A stretch of DNA of 24,824 nt from Nitrospirota bacterium (GTDB taxonomy: Bacteria > Nitrospirota > Nitrospiria > Nitrospirales > UBA8639): assembly GCA_029865515.1 (NCBI GenBank), contig JAOUGQ010000011.1:1-24824 (forward strand), written 5' to 3'. A program made the translations under genes and the position numbers. Shown one piece after another: positions 1 to 6,372 of the stretch. Below the pieces are notes generated by a model that had not been told where the DNA came from, did no database searches, and was given only the letters and a program-made list of their open reading frames with translations. Position 1 is the first letter of the stretch. Every line of letters starts with the position of its first letter.

Positions 1-467
1 TCCAAAGTCTCACCTATCTGCAATACCAGATCGGGAGCCATCTTTCCCAGAACGATTCTAACCGGGTACTCCCGGTCAGGGAATTCCACCGTCTCCAATA
101 CCGGGATCAGCGATGCCGTAGCTTTGGGAAGTATTTTAGCGGTGTGATCTTCGAGGCCTTCCCACTCTGAAACATCAGAACTGAACACGACCGTTCCTTG
201 CGAATCCAAAAGCCGAAAAAAGACTTCGCTTTGATCACTCGAATTCATCTCCCGGTTAATTTCGTCGATGATCCTTTCCAGCCCGCCATCGTCCAATAAC
301 TCCCGAAATTCCGCGATGTCTTCCTTTAAGTCATCATCCATGCGACTATTAAAAATTGTGTCCAGGTAGACATATAACGCCAAAAGTGCGGACACCAGAC
401 AGACCAGGAAGGTTAAGGCATAGCAAAATGTCAGCCGAAAGCTCAGCGTATTCGGAAGCTTAATCAT
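1..467 (-). CDS. Sensor histidine kinase, N-terminal part (cut by window edge)
   Basis: I translated the minus strand by hand from the ATG at 467. The frame stays open to the window edge, giving 155 residues that begin MIKLPNTLSFRLTFCYALTF. One hydrophobic membrane segment lies at about residues 14-36. It is followed by an acidic, presumably periplasmic sensor region (residues about 37-155, with MDDDLKEDIAEF near its start). The HAMP, phospho-acceptor and ATPase domains would lie to the left of the window and are not seen. The gene starts inside the end of the response-regulator gene (8-bp overlap), the usual regulator-kinase operon arrangement. The architecture resembles CusS/CopS-type heavy-metal sensors, but the signal cannot be read from this fragment. 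Kinase identity rests mainly on context and N-terminal architecture. Confidence 0.85.
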   Translation of the reverse strand, partial: MIKLPNTLSFRLTFCYALTFLVCLVSALLALYVYLDTIFNSRMDDDLKEDIAEFRELLDDGGLERIIDEINREMNSSDQSEVFFRLLDSQGTVVFSSDVSEWEGLEDHTAKILPKATASLIPVLETVEFPDREYPVRIVLGKMAPDLVLQIGETL

Positions 468-1140
468 GTTGCCTTTTGAGGACATATCCTAAACCCCGCA
501 CGGTGTGAATAAGTGACGACTCAAAATCCTTATCCACTTTTTCCCGAAGTTTGCTGATGCGGGCTTCCACGACATTGGTCCCCGGGTCGAAATTGTAATC
601 CCACACGCGTTCCATAATCATCGTTTTTGAGACCACGTGACCTGCATTGCGAACAAGATATTCCAGCAAGGCAAATTCTTTGGGCTGGAGATCTAGCCTC
701 CTACCTGAGCGAACAGCGGTTCGCGCGAGCAGATCCAACGTGAGATCATGAAACGAAAGACTCGTAGGTTCAACCACATGTTGAGCCCTCCGAAGAAGAG
801 ACTCCACTCGGGCCAGCAACTCGCTAAACGAAAAGGGTTTGACGAGATAATCATCTCCCCCATGCCGCAGTCCGGCAATACGGTCATCAACCGTTCGCTT
901 GGCACTCAGGATAATGATGGGAAGATTCTTTTTCTCCTGGCGCAAGCGATCAAGAATTGACAGTCCATCCAATCCGGGTAACATGAGATCAAGGATTCCC
1001 ACATCATAGTCCTGCGTCAGGGCGGCATGAAGTCCGATCAAACCATCAGCGATATGGTCAATGGCAAATCCCGCCTCCTTCATTCCTTTCTGAATGAAAT
1101 CGGCAATAACCTGATCGTCTTCAATGAGGAGAATTCTCAT
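460..1140 (-). CDS. OmpR/PhoB-family response regulator
   Basis: A 226-residue two-domain transcription regulator. The receiver domain (about 1-115) shows the acidic pair D8-D9, the phospho-acceptor D51 in ILDLMLPGLDG, S79 and K101 in DDYLVKPF. The C-terminal winged helix (about 128-222) carries LDLQPKEFALLEYL, ERVWDYNFDPGTNVVEARI and HTVRGLGYVL, typical of the CusR/CopR/IrlR branch. I chose the ATG at 1140 (MRILLIEDD) because the receiver fold begins there. The 46 extra in-frame residues back to 1278 look like untranslated leader. The gene overlaps the downstream kinase by 8 bp and diverges from the porin at 1398, which it may control. The metal- or envelope-stress role is an inference from the subfamily. 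Confidence 0.93.
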   Translation of the reverse strand: MRILLIEDDQVIADFIQKGMKEAGFAIDHIADGLIGLHAALTQDYDVGILDLMLPGLDGLSILDRLRQEKKNLPIIILSAKRTVDDRIAGLRHGGDDYLVKPFSFSELLARVESLLRRAQHVVEPTSLSFHDLTLDLLARTAVRSGRRLDLQPKEFALLEYLVRNAGHVVSKTMIMERVWDYNFDPGTNVVEARISKLREKVDKDFESSLIHTVRGLGYVLKRQHD

Positions 1141-1397
1141 ACCAGAGGCTTCCGAACAACACATGTACTTTGAAAGTATCTTGCCTGAACAAGATTGGAA
1201 AAAGTCAAGGTGTACCTGCATTCTCAAAACCTGCAACGATCCTCGACCACTCTTACATAAAGCCTCATTGTATCCCAAATGGTCTAGGTTGCCACATTAC
1301 CATATGGTGAACTCACGCCCAGGTTATTGAATTAATTTCCTGTACTTTGCAATAGTCCATGTTGCAAATTTTGATGCACTCCTGCCAACCGCGGTTC
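1141..1397. promoter_or_regulatory. Divergent intergenic region between regulator and porin
   Basis: This 257-bp stretch separates the divergent regulator and porin genes and should hold both promoters. It includes a perfect 10-bp palindrome, ACCATATGGT, at 1299-1308, and the inverted repeat listed separately at 1346-1368. I found no convincing -35/-10 pair. TTGAAT at 1327-1332 is the best -35-like hexamer for the porin, but its partner is weak. Confidence 0.4.
1346..1368. promoter_or_regulatory. Inverted repeat TTTGCAA-N9-TTGCAAA, possible operator
   Basis: Perfect 7-bp arms (1346-1352 and 1362-1368) are separated by 9 bp, the geometry of a dimeric regulator site. The site spans the first possible porin ATG at 1359, which argues for translation starting at 1398 or 1413 instead. 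Which protein binds here, if any, is unknown. The neighbouring OmpR-type regulator is the obvious candidate, although that family more often uses direct repeats. Confidence 0.3.
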
Positions 1398-2570
1398 ATG
1401 AGACCACCTCACATGACAATCTTGAGAGTAGGCTTCTTAAGCTGGGCCCTGCTCATTTGCCTCTTGCTCCCCAACCTTACAACTGCTCAAGAGGAACCTT
1501 CGACCCAGGAGGAATCTTTGCCAGAAGGGGAATCTTCCAAGAAAAAATTAAAAAGACCCCCATCAACAGTGAGAATTTACCGGACTCCGGAGGAGCGAAG
1601 AGATGCGTCTGTTGGAACACAACTTCTGCCATGGCTCAAGTTCGGCGGGGTGGTGGACATTGAAAAAGAATGGCAGACCAATAATTTCAAAAAAGGGATC
1701 AAGACTGTCGAAAACCCCGATACTGAACTGGCCATCGAACTTGGATTTGAACTCACCTCGATTGAATGGTTGGAAGCAGAAATTCTGTTTGCGATAGAAG
1801 AGAATGGCAGCCGGCACTACCAGGAGGTTGATGAGGGATTCGTGGGGGTGGACCTTGATGACTTTGGGGCAAAAATCGGCAAGCTGTACTTGCCTTTTGG
1901 CGAGTTTTATAGCCACTTTGTCACCGGGCCATTAGTGGAATTCGCGCAAACACGTGGACCCGCCTTGATCGCAGACTATACCTTTTGGGATGCCTTAGAA
2001 ATATCCGGGTATATCTTTGACGGCAAAGTCGATAAAAAGGGCCAATCTGGCAAACACCAAATTGATTGGGGGCTGGCGGCCGAGTTTGTGACAAAAAATG
2101 AATCCATACGAATCGGTGGGGGATATATCTCGGATCTCGGGGAAGGCGATGCCGAATTCTTTCTTGACTTCAACAATACGTATCGACAGCGGGTTCCCGG
2201 ATGGACCGTCCATGGTCTGATAGGGCTGCCCCCGTTTGAGTTCACCGGAGAAATTGTGCAGGCCACTAAATCGATCAAAGAATTCGAAGGAAATGCGGAC
2301 AAACCCCGGACCTATAACCTTGAATTTGCCTATTATCCCCCACAATTCCCATGGATACAATTTGCGATCCGATACGAACATAACACTGAATTGGAAGGTG
2401 AACCTCAAGAGATCTTTGGCATCGGGACAAGCTTGCGGCCCACTAATTACTTGAGCTTATCGGTTGAATACTTACGGGGGGAATTTAAAAACAATTTTTC
2501 CTATGATGACAACGATAATGAACAAACCAGCTACGATCTCATTGCCATTCAAGCCACCTTTCAATTTTAA
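1398..2570 (+). CDS. LbtU-like outer-membrane porin / beta-barrel protein
   Basis: From the ATG at 1398 the protein has 390 residues and begins MRPPHMTILRVGFLSWALL. A signal peptide is clear (hydrophobic run SWALLICLLLPNL, likely cut after TTAQ). A charged low-complexity linker rich in E, S and K follows. The rest is alternating aromatic/polar segments with many G-x-[FYW] turns typical of a transmembrane beta-barrel. The last residues QATFQF end in phenylalanine, the outer-membrane assembly signal. Sequence style matches the LbtU siderophore-porin family, in which Legionella LbtU mediates legiobactin uptake. The substrate here is not known. Alternative starts are 1359 and 1413; neither has a good ribosome-binding site, and 1413 also gives a workable signal peptide. 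Confidence 0.85.
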   Translation: MRPPHMTILRVGFLSWALLICLLLPNLTTAQEEPSTQEESLPEGESSKKKLKRPPSTVRIYRTPEERRDASVGTQLLPWLKFGGVVDIEKEWQTNNFKKGIKTVENPDTELAIELGFELTSIEWLEAEILFAIEENGSRHYQEVDEGFVGVDLDDFGAKIGKLYLPFGEFYSHFVTGPLVEFAQTRGPALIADYTFWDALEISGYIFDGKVDKKGQSGKHQIDWGLAAEFVTKNESIRIGGGYISDLGEGDAEFFLDFNNTYRQRVPGWTVHGLIGLPPFEFTGEIVQATKSIKEFEGNADKPRTYNLEFAYYPPQFPWIQFAIRYEHNTELEGEPQEIFGIGTSLRPTNYLSLSVEYLRGEFKNNFSYDDNDNEQTSYDLIAIQATFQF

Positions 2571-2588
2571 AATTGATCCCGCCATTCG

Positions 2589-2626
2589 GATAAGCGGATA
2601 CGCTTGTGAAGATCATTTCGCTTATC
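2589..2626. terminator. Inverted repeats between convergent genes, possible terminator
   Basis: GATAAGCG at 2589-2596 pairs perfectly with CGCTTATC at 2619-2626. A competing short hairpin AAGCG-GATA-CGCTT sits at 2592-2605. The porin ends at 2570 and the oppositely oriented gene ends at 2631, so this is where a bidirectional terminator is expected. There is no T-run on either side, so a Rho-independent terminator is not established. Confidence 0.3.
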
Positions 2627-2630
2627 AGGG

Positions 2631-3101
2631 TTAGGCCAGCCGCAACTGGGCCAACGACGCGAGCGCATTTCCCCCACTGGTGTCCGGTATGATGCTCAAC
2701 TCGAGCACAGTGACCGCAGGAAGGTCGACGTGATGGTCTTCCGTCTGACTTGTTGCGCCTTCGGGGCTGAAGTTCCACTGCTGCCGCACGATTTCCCGGA
2801 ACGACTGCCCGCCATCCGGCGACCAACGCAAGACGTACTCTTGCGTGCGCCCGGTGCGGGTTTCCACGAAATTCAGCCAGATCCGCCGGAGCCGTTGCGG
2901 AGCGGCAAAGACAAGCCGGATCGTCTGCTTCCCCGGCCCTGCAGCACACCACCCTATGGTCCCACCCGGCAGCAACGCGGACTCAATTGGATGAGCGGGG
3001 TCCTCCGAGCTGATTTCTACCTCTGCGAGCCCATCCACATTTAACCAGTCCCCCGGTGGCTCGCTTCCTTGCTGAACCTGGCCGATAATTCGCTTGCGCA
3101 T
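2631..3101 (-). CDS. Hypothetical protein, discoidin-like beta-sandwich
   Basis: A 156-residue protein beginning MRKRIIGQVQQGSEPPGDWL. The start at 3101 is well supported: a strong GGAGG lies 8 bases upstream. There is no signal peptide or membrane segment, so it is probably cytosolic. The body looks like a jelly-roll domain of the F5/8 type C (discoidin) or galactose-binding kind. Signs are IRLVFAAPQRLRRIWLNFVE (about residues 61-80), then EYVLRWSPDGGQSFREIVRQQW and a late LELSIIPD strand. This pattern of 'matches of ligand-binding strands around a sample-specific loop' is only a resemblance and no catalytic residue is recognisable. It stands alone, ending 60 bp from the convergent porin. 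Function unknown. Confidence 0.75.
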   Translation of the reverse strand: MRKRIIGQVQQGSEPPGDWLNVDGLAEVEISSEDPAHPIESALLPGGTIGWCAAGPGKQTIRLVFAAPQRLRRIWLNFVETRTGRTQEYVLRWSPDGGQSFREIVRQQWNFSPEGATSQTEDHHVDLPAVTVLELSIIPDTSGGNALASLAQLRLA

Positions 3102-3122
3102 TAGGTGTGCCTCCTGATTTCA

Positions 3123-3142
3123 AGCTGGGAAAATTCCCAGCT
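3123..3142. repeat. Palindrome AGCTGGGAA-AA-TTCCCAGCT
   Basis: Perfect 9-bp arms around a 2-bp centre, 22 bp upstream of the start codon of the discoidin-like gene and just before its ribosome-binding site. In the mRNA it could form a hairpin in the 5' leader; in DNA it could be an operator. There is no adjoining T-run, so it is not a standard terminator for anything upstream. Confidence 0.4.
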
Positions 3143-3175
3143 GCCCCACTATGGATTATCTGGTTCCGTATGAGT

Positions 3176-3328
3176 CTACCGGTCTGATTCGCCAGCAGCA
3201 AATGTCTCTGTGACATCCGAAGCCACCCATTGGGTCTTGCGCAACACAAAGATCCCTTCCACGTTACGGAATAATCGAGACGGATTGTTTGGGGACCATA
3301 CAGAATATATGGCTCCCCGCTTTTTCAT
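3176..3328 (-). CDS. Possible small protein (50 residues), unknown
   Basis: An ORF beginning MKKRGAIYSVWSPNNPSRLF with AAGGA three bases before the ATG at 3328, a rather short spacing. It lies upstream of, and in the same direction as, the discoidin-like gene, 74 bp away. No domain is recognised. It may be real or chance; the only supports are the ribosome-binding site and position. Repeat copy 1 begins about 30 bp upstream of it. Confidence 0.25.
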   Translation of the reverse strand: MKKRGAIYSVWSPNNPSRLFRNVEGIFVLRKTQWVASDVTETFAAGESDR

Positions 3329-3359
3329 GAGTCCTTGAATGTTTCGTCTCCCATTGTCC

Positions 3360-3573
3360 GACGCCTGCCGTCTGGAACAAGGGAGGGACGCCCCCATCCC
3401 CTGGCGGGCCTTGTTTGAGCCTTGCGAGTTGGGCCGCCCTCCGAAGACCCGCGTCCGCCCTATCCAATGTGGCCAGACTGGGCGTCATTGGTTTTGGCTA
3501 CTTTTGCCGAAACAAAAGGACTTCGGCTGCCGGGACGAAACCCGGCAATGCTCGATCAACCAATTATTCCAGT
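3360..3573. repeat. Direct repeat copy 1 (intergenic hairpin element)
   Basis: About 214 bp matching 4119-4332 in the same orientation. The core 3401-3555 aligns without gaps to 4158-4312, with 14 differences in 155 positions counted by eye (about 91% identity). The flanks align with small indels. A 7-bp hairpin near the right end (3528-3547) is preserved, but a second hairpin that is perfect in copy 2 is reduced here to about 6 bp. Long frames cross it on both strands, which reflects base composition more than a gene. Confidence 0.85.
3528..3547. repeat. Hairpin in repeat copy 1
   Basis: TGCCGGG pairs with CCCGGCA across the six-base loop ACGAAA. The stem is identical to the one in copy 2 (4285-4304), while two of the six loop bases differ. 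Conservation of the stem but not the loop suggests that the structure matters. Confidence 0.6.
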
Positions 3574-3808
3574 GAGGAGAATGTTGTGCTCCAACAGCTC
3601 AGAACATTTTTAGAGGTACGATAAAACGATTTAGTAAGATTGGAATGGCTGCAGGAGGGCTTTCTAACATCACTTCTTCCAACTACGGTGGAGAAACTTG
3701 ATTCCTCTAGCCTCTGGAATCCTCTCCAGACACCATACGGAGATATGGCACAAAGGATGGTATATTCTTTGGGTGCTCTATTTGAATTCTTCTCACCCAG
3801 GAGAGCCC

Positions 3809-4015
3809 ATGCCGACAAAACTCAAAAAACTGACCCTGCAGGTCCCGGACGATCTTCTGACTCGAGCAACCCAGGCCACCGGGGAAGGAATCACTCCAAC
3901 CATTCGACGCGGATTAGAACTGGTAGCCGCCGGTGGGGCCTATCGAAATCTTCGTGCCCTCAAGGGTAAAGTCAAACTTCAGCTCGACTTGGACGCCCTC
4001 CGACAAGACCGATGA
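3809..4015 (+). CDS. VapB-like ribbon-helix-helix type II antitoxin
   Basis: A 68-residue protein beginning MPTKLKKLTLQVPDDLLTRA. AGGAG lies 5 bases before the ATG, making the start secure; a longer in-frame version back to 3698 lacks this support. The N-terminal half fits a ribbon-helix-helix DNA-binding fold: a basic/hydrophobic strand (KLTLQVPD), a helix, then TGEGITPTIRRGLELVA. The tail LRALKGKVKLQLDLDALRQDR is the kind of segment that wraps the toxin in VapB-type antitoxins. The stop overlaps the ATG of a PIN-toxin remnant (ATGA), the classic vapBC layout. Such antitoxins normally repress their own promoter. A TATATT box at 3761-3766 and a CCATA/TATGG inverted repeat at 3733-3748 lie upstream, but the -35 is weak. 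With no intact toxin here, its present role is unclear. Confidence 0.75.
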   Translation: MPTKLKKLTLQVPDDLLTRATQATGEGITPTIRRGLELVAAGGAYRNLRALKGKVKLQLDLDALRQDR

Positions 4016-4059
4016 TCTGTATTGATATCAGCTCCGTGATTGCACACCTCTACATATAG
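4012..4059 (+). pseudogene. Truncated VapC-like PIN toxin remnant
   Basis: The ATG overlaps the antitoxin stop by 4 bp and opens a frame of only 15 codons, MICIDISSVIAHLYI, then TAG at 4057-4059. The first residues match the start of PIN-domain toxins (a short strand with the first metal-binding aspartate, here D5, as in the common MI-x-x-DTS-x-x-I pattern). A normal VapC has roughly 125-140 residues. The frame after the stop does not continue a PIN domain, and repeat copy 2 begins 60 bp later. Most of the toxin is therefore missing rather than merely interrupted. Confidence 0.6.
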
Positions 4060-4253
4060 GCATTCCAAATAATTTCCAAAGCATTCTTGTTGGCAGGAGT
4101 ATTTACTTCCTTTTCACCGACGCCTGCTGACTGGCCAATGGCGGACGCTCTCATCCCCTGGCGGGCCTTGTTTGAGCCCTGCGAGTTGGCGCGCCCTCCG
4201 AAGACCCGCGTCCGCCCTATCCCATGCGGCCAGGCAGGGCGTCATTGGTTTTG

Positions 4254-4279
4254 GCTACTTTTGCCGGAACAAAAGTAGC
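4254..4279. repeat. 10-bp hairpin in repeat copy 2
   Basis: GCTACTTTTG and CAAAAGTAGC form a perfect 10-bp stem around the loop CCGGAA. The matching part of copy 1 keeps only the six loop-proximal pairs, so copy 2 is the better-preserved element. Read on the minus strand it lies downstream of the division-cluster end and could slow or end transcription, but no T-run follows. Confidence 0.6.
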
Positions 4280-4284
4280 TCGGC

Positions 4285-4304
4285 TGCCGGGCCGAACCCC
4301 GGCA
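4285..4304. repeat. 7-bp hairpin in repeat copy 2
   Basis: TGCCGGG pairs with CCCGGCA around the loop CCGAAC, five bases after the 10-bp hairpin. The same stem is present in copy 1 with a different loop. Together the two hairpins form the structured right end of the element. Confidence 0.6.
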
Positions 4305-4343
4305 ACGCTCGAACTTGCCAAATCATTTCAGTCTCACGCGAGA

Positions 4344-5459
4344 TCATGACTCCAATTCCTGAATGATCACATCGTGCAATTTGGGCCGAAACGCTTTGAT
4401 GGCTTGATTATCTCGTGTGGGATAAACCCGATTGGAGAGGAAAATAACTTCTAATTCACGGATGGGGTCGATCCAGATACTCGTTCCGGTGAATCCCAAA
4501 TGCCCGAACGATTCCGGGGAAAACCATTTACCGGAAGATGAGGGTTGGGAGGGGGTATCCCACCCTAACGCCCAACTGGTTCCAGGTTGTGCCGTCACAA
4601 ACTGTTTGACCAGTTGACCATCGAATAATCCTGGCTTTCCTTGATATCCCTCCAGCCAGGCTTTAGTAACCTGTCCCACCGCTTCGGCTGTTCCAAAGAG
4701 TCCCGCGTGCCCGGCAATGCCTCCCAGCGCGAACGCATTGTCATCATGCACCTCACCCTGCAACAAACGTCCACGCCACGGATCCTGCTCGGTTGGCGCA
4801 CATTCTCCAATCGGTGCGCCCATCTCTTCATGGATATGCTGTCCTCTATAGCCAAGAGGTCTGGCTTGCAAGGGGCCAAAGATCCGGCTCTGACAGACAT
4901 CAGCCAATAATTGATTCGTGATCCGTTCCACCATAAAACCGAGCACTATATACCCCAAATCACTGTAGACGCTCTTTGGTGGTGATACGGCTTCTAACGG
5001 CTCCTTGAGTATCAAATCCAGAAATGCGTTGACTCGTTCCTGGCGAAATGAAGCCTCCGAAGGAAGAGAAGGGGGAAAAGACTGATACAACGGCCGCCAC
5101 CATGGAAGCCCGCTTTGATGACAGAGGACATCTTTCAGCACGACCGGCCCTAATGGCAATCCTTTGGTTTCTTGTAACACCGAGTCGATAGGGGTTTCCA
5201 GATCCAGGAGTCCATCCTGCACCAGGAGCAGAATGACCGAGGCGGTCGCGAGGGGCTTCGTGAGGGAAGCCAGGTCGTAGATTGTCTGAGGGTGGACGGG
5301 ATGAGAATCAGGAAGACCGGAGGTTCGACCAACAGCCTGATGGAAGCGAACCTGCCCTTGATGACGGACGAACAAGACCGCCCCAGGAAAGACCTTTGCC
5401 TGAATTCCTTCGAGGAGAAGACGTGTAATGGGATCGGTCTGATCCACAAATGGTTGCAC
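4344..5459 (-). CDS. Serine hydrolase, beta-lactamase / penicillin-binding-protein-like (class C fold)
   Basis: 371 residues with the class C beta-lactamase/DD-peptidase signature. The nucleophile motif is S65-L-T-K68, the tyrosine motif is Y165-S-D167, and HLGFTG (H320) sits in the KTG-equivalent position. A further conserved block, VHDDNAFALGGIAGHAGLF, lies at about 237-255. There is no signal peptide or lipobox, so it appears cytoplasmic, unlike true periplasmic beta-lactamases. It starts with GTG 14 bp after divIVA and is the last gene of the array. Substrate is unknown: candidates are muropeptide or ester hydrolysis linked to wall recycling. Resistance activity should not be assumed. Confidence 0.88.
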   Translation of the reverse strand: MQPFVDQTDPITRLLLEGIQAKVFPGAVLFVRHQGQVRFHQAVGRTSGLPDSHPVHPQTIYDLASLTKPLATASVILLLVQDGLLDLETPIDSVLQETKGLPLGPVVLKDVLCHQSGLPWWRPLYQSFPPSLPSEASFRQERVNAFLDLILKEPLEAVSPPKSVYSDLGYIVLGFMVERITNQLLADVCQSRIFGPLQARPLGYRGQHIHEEMGAPIGECAPTEQDPWRGRLLQGEVHDDNAFALGGIAGHAGLFGTAEAVGQVTKAWLEGYQGKPGLFDGQLVKQFVTAQPGTSWALGWDTPSQPSSSGKWFSPESFGHLGFTGTSIWIDPIRELEVIFLSNRVYPTRDNQAIKAFRPKLHDVIIQELES

Positions 5460-5473
5460 TATGAAGGGAACGC

Positions 5474-5992
5474 CTATCCCGCTTCCCGATGTGAGGCTGA
5501 CTCAGGGCTCAAGTCAGGTTCCTCGCCCTCTTCAAACGACGCGTCCGGTTGCTCTTCAATCTCCACCAACCGATGGAAGGAACTCAAGGTCAACCGCAAG
5601 CGATCCAGCACCAGTGCCCGCTGCTGCTTGAGCGCCGAGATCATTCGCCGCATTTCGACAAGTTCGCTCCGGCTTTGGGCAAGGATTTCCTCCGCTTTCA
5701 ATTCCGCTTCTTTCACCACCAGATCGGCATCCCGTTGGGCCCCGCGCTTGAGTTGATCGACAAAAGATTGGGTCGAAATGAGCGTGCTGGTCAGAGTCGA
5801 TTCCGCGCGCTTGAGCTGACCCAATTCCTCATCTTTTGCAGACAGCCTCTCTTTTAACACCATATTTTCTTTGGTGAGTTCTTCAACCGATTCGGCGATT
5901 TCTTCCAGAAATTGATCCACCTGCGGCTTGTTATAGCCCCGCCATTGCGTATCGAAGACTTTATGCTGAATATCCAGCGGTGTAATTTTCAT
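5474..5992 (-). CDS. divIVA: DivIVA-family coiled-coil protein
   Basis: 172 residues. The N-terminal lipid-binding domain MKITPLDIQHKVFDTQWRGY aligns residue for residue with Bacillus DivIVA (T-P-x-D-I, then K11, F13, R18-G-Y20). The membrane-inserting Phe17 is replaced by Trp17 while Arg18 is kept. A long charged coiled coil follows at about 28-145, then an acidic tail. The ATG at 5992 has AAAGGAG 5 bases upstream; the GTG one codon earlier is less likely. DivIVA proteins bind curved membrane and recruit division or polar-growth factors. It follows yggT closely (23 bp), as in the ylm-divIVA block of Firmicutes. Confidence 0.92.
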   Translation of the reverse strand: MKITPLDIQHKVFDTQWRGYNKPQVDQFLEEIAESVEELTKENMVLKERLSAKDEELGQLKRAESTLTSTLISTQSFVDQLKRGAQRDADLVVKEAELKAEEILAQSRSELVEMRRMISALKQQRALVLDRLRLTLSSFHRLVEIEEQPDASFEEGEEPDLSPESASHREAG

Positions 5993-6015
5993 CACGACTC
6001 CTTTCCTCGCACCGG

Positions 6016-6315
6016 CTAGTGCATTCTGATAGCTAAGTCCTTCAAGGATCCCACCACGGCAATTTGCAGAAACACAATAATTAGGATAGCAATGATCGGG
6101 GAAAAATCAAATCCCATCCCGCCAATGCCTACCCGGCGCCGTATCTGATAGAGGACCGGTTCCGTCACTCTTTCTAAAAATTGGACAATGGGATTCCAGG
6201 GGTCCGGGTTCACCCAGGAGATCAAGGCCCGAATAATAATAACCCACATATAAATCCATAAAATCGTATCCAGGATGGTCGCAATGGCTTGTAAAACATT
6301 TCCCGCAATAAACAT
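6016..6315 (-). CDS. yggT: YggT/YlmG-family membrane protein
   Basis: 99 residues. Two hydrophobic segments (about 8-33 and 71-94) flank a conserved loop carrying ALISWVNPDPWNPIVQFL and TEPVLYQIRRRV, the YggT-family signature. Its molecular role is not well defined; homologues affect envelope or thylakoid-membrane organisation and are often next to yggS or divIVA. AAGGAGG lies just before the ATG at 6315. Lies 57 bp after yggS. Confidence 0.92.
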   Translation of the reverse strand: MFIAGNVLQAIATILDTILWIYMWVIIIRALISWVNPDPWNPIVQFLERVTEPVLYQIRRRVGIGGMGFDFSPIIAILIIVFLQIAVVGSLKDLAIRMH

Positions 6316-6372
6316 GGTCCTCCTTATCTATCTCCCTCCGCAGGTTCTTCAGGCTATTTTGAGTCTGTCGGT

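Larger units (their letters stand above)
4119..4332. repeat. Direct repeat copy 2 (intergenic hairpin element)
   Basis: The second copy of the element at 3360-3573, in the same orientation and about 757 bp away. It ends 11 bp from the stop of the serine hydrolase gene. It contains two adjacent perfect hairpins, listed separately. No transposase, recombinase or clear target-site duplication is visible, so it looks like a non-autonomous interspersed repeat. Confidence 0.85.

Noticed and set aside
1141..1278. N-terminal extension of the response regulator
   Set aside because: The receiver domain begins exactly at the ATG at 1140; the extra 46 residues do not resemble any domain and lie in the promoter region.
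3339..3624. Several open frames across repeat copy 1, and similar ones in copy 2 (for example both reading WRALFEPCEL)
   Set aside because: They overlap each other on both strands, lack convincing ribosome-binding sites, and end differently in the two copies. The structured DNA repeat explains the similarity better than a protein.
3360..4332. Insertion sequence or integron hypothesis for the repeat-flanked segment
   Set aside because: No transposase, integrase or target-site duplication is visible, and the repeats are direct, not inverted.
3360..4332. CRISPR-like array
   Set aside because: There are only two copies, each over 200 bp, about 757 bp apart; this is not a CRISPR geometry.
6316..6372. 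sepF between yggS and yggT
   Set aside because: The gap is 57 bp and holds no coding frame of the required size.
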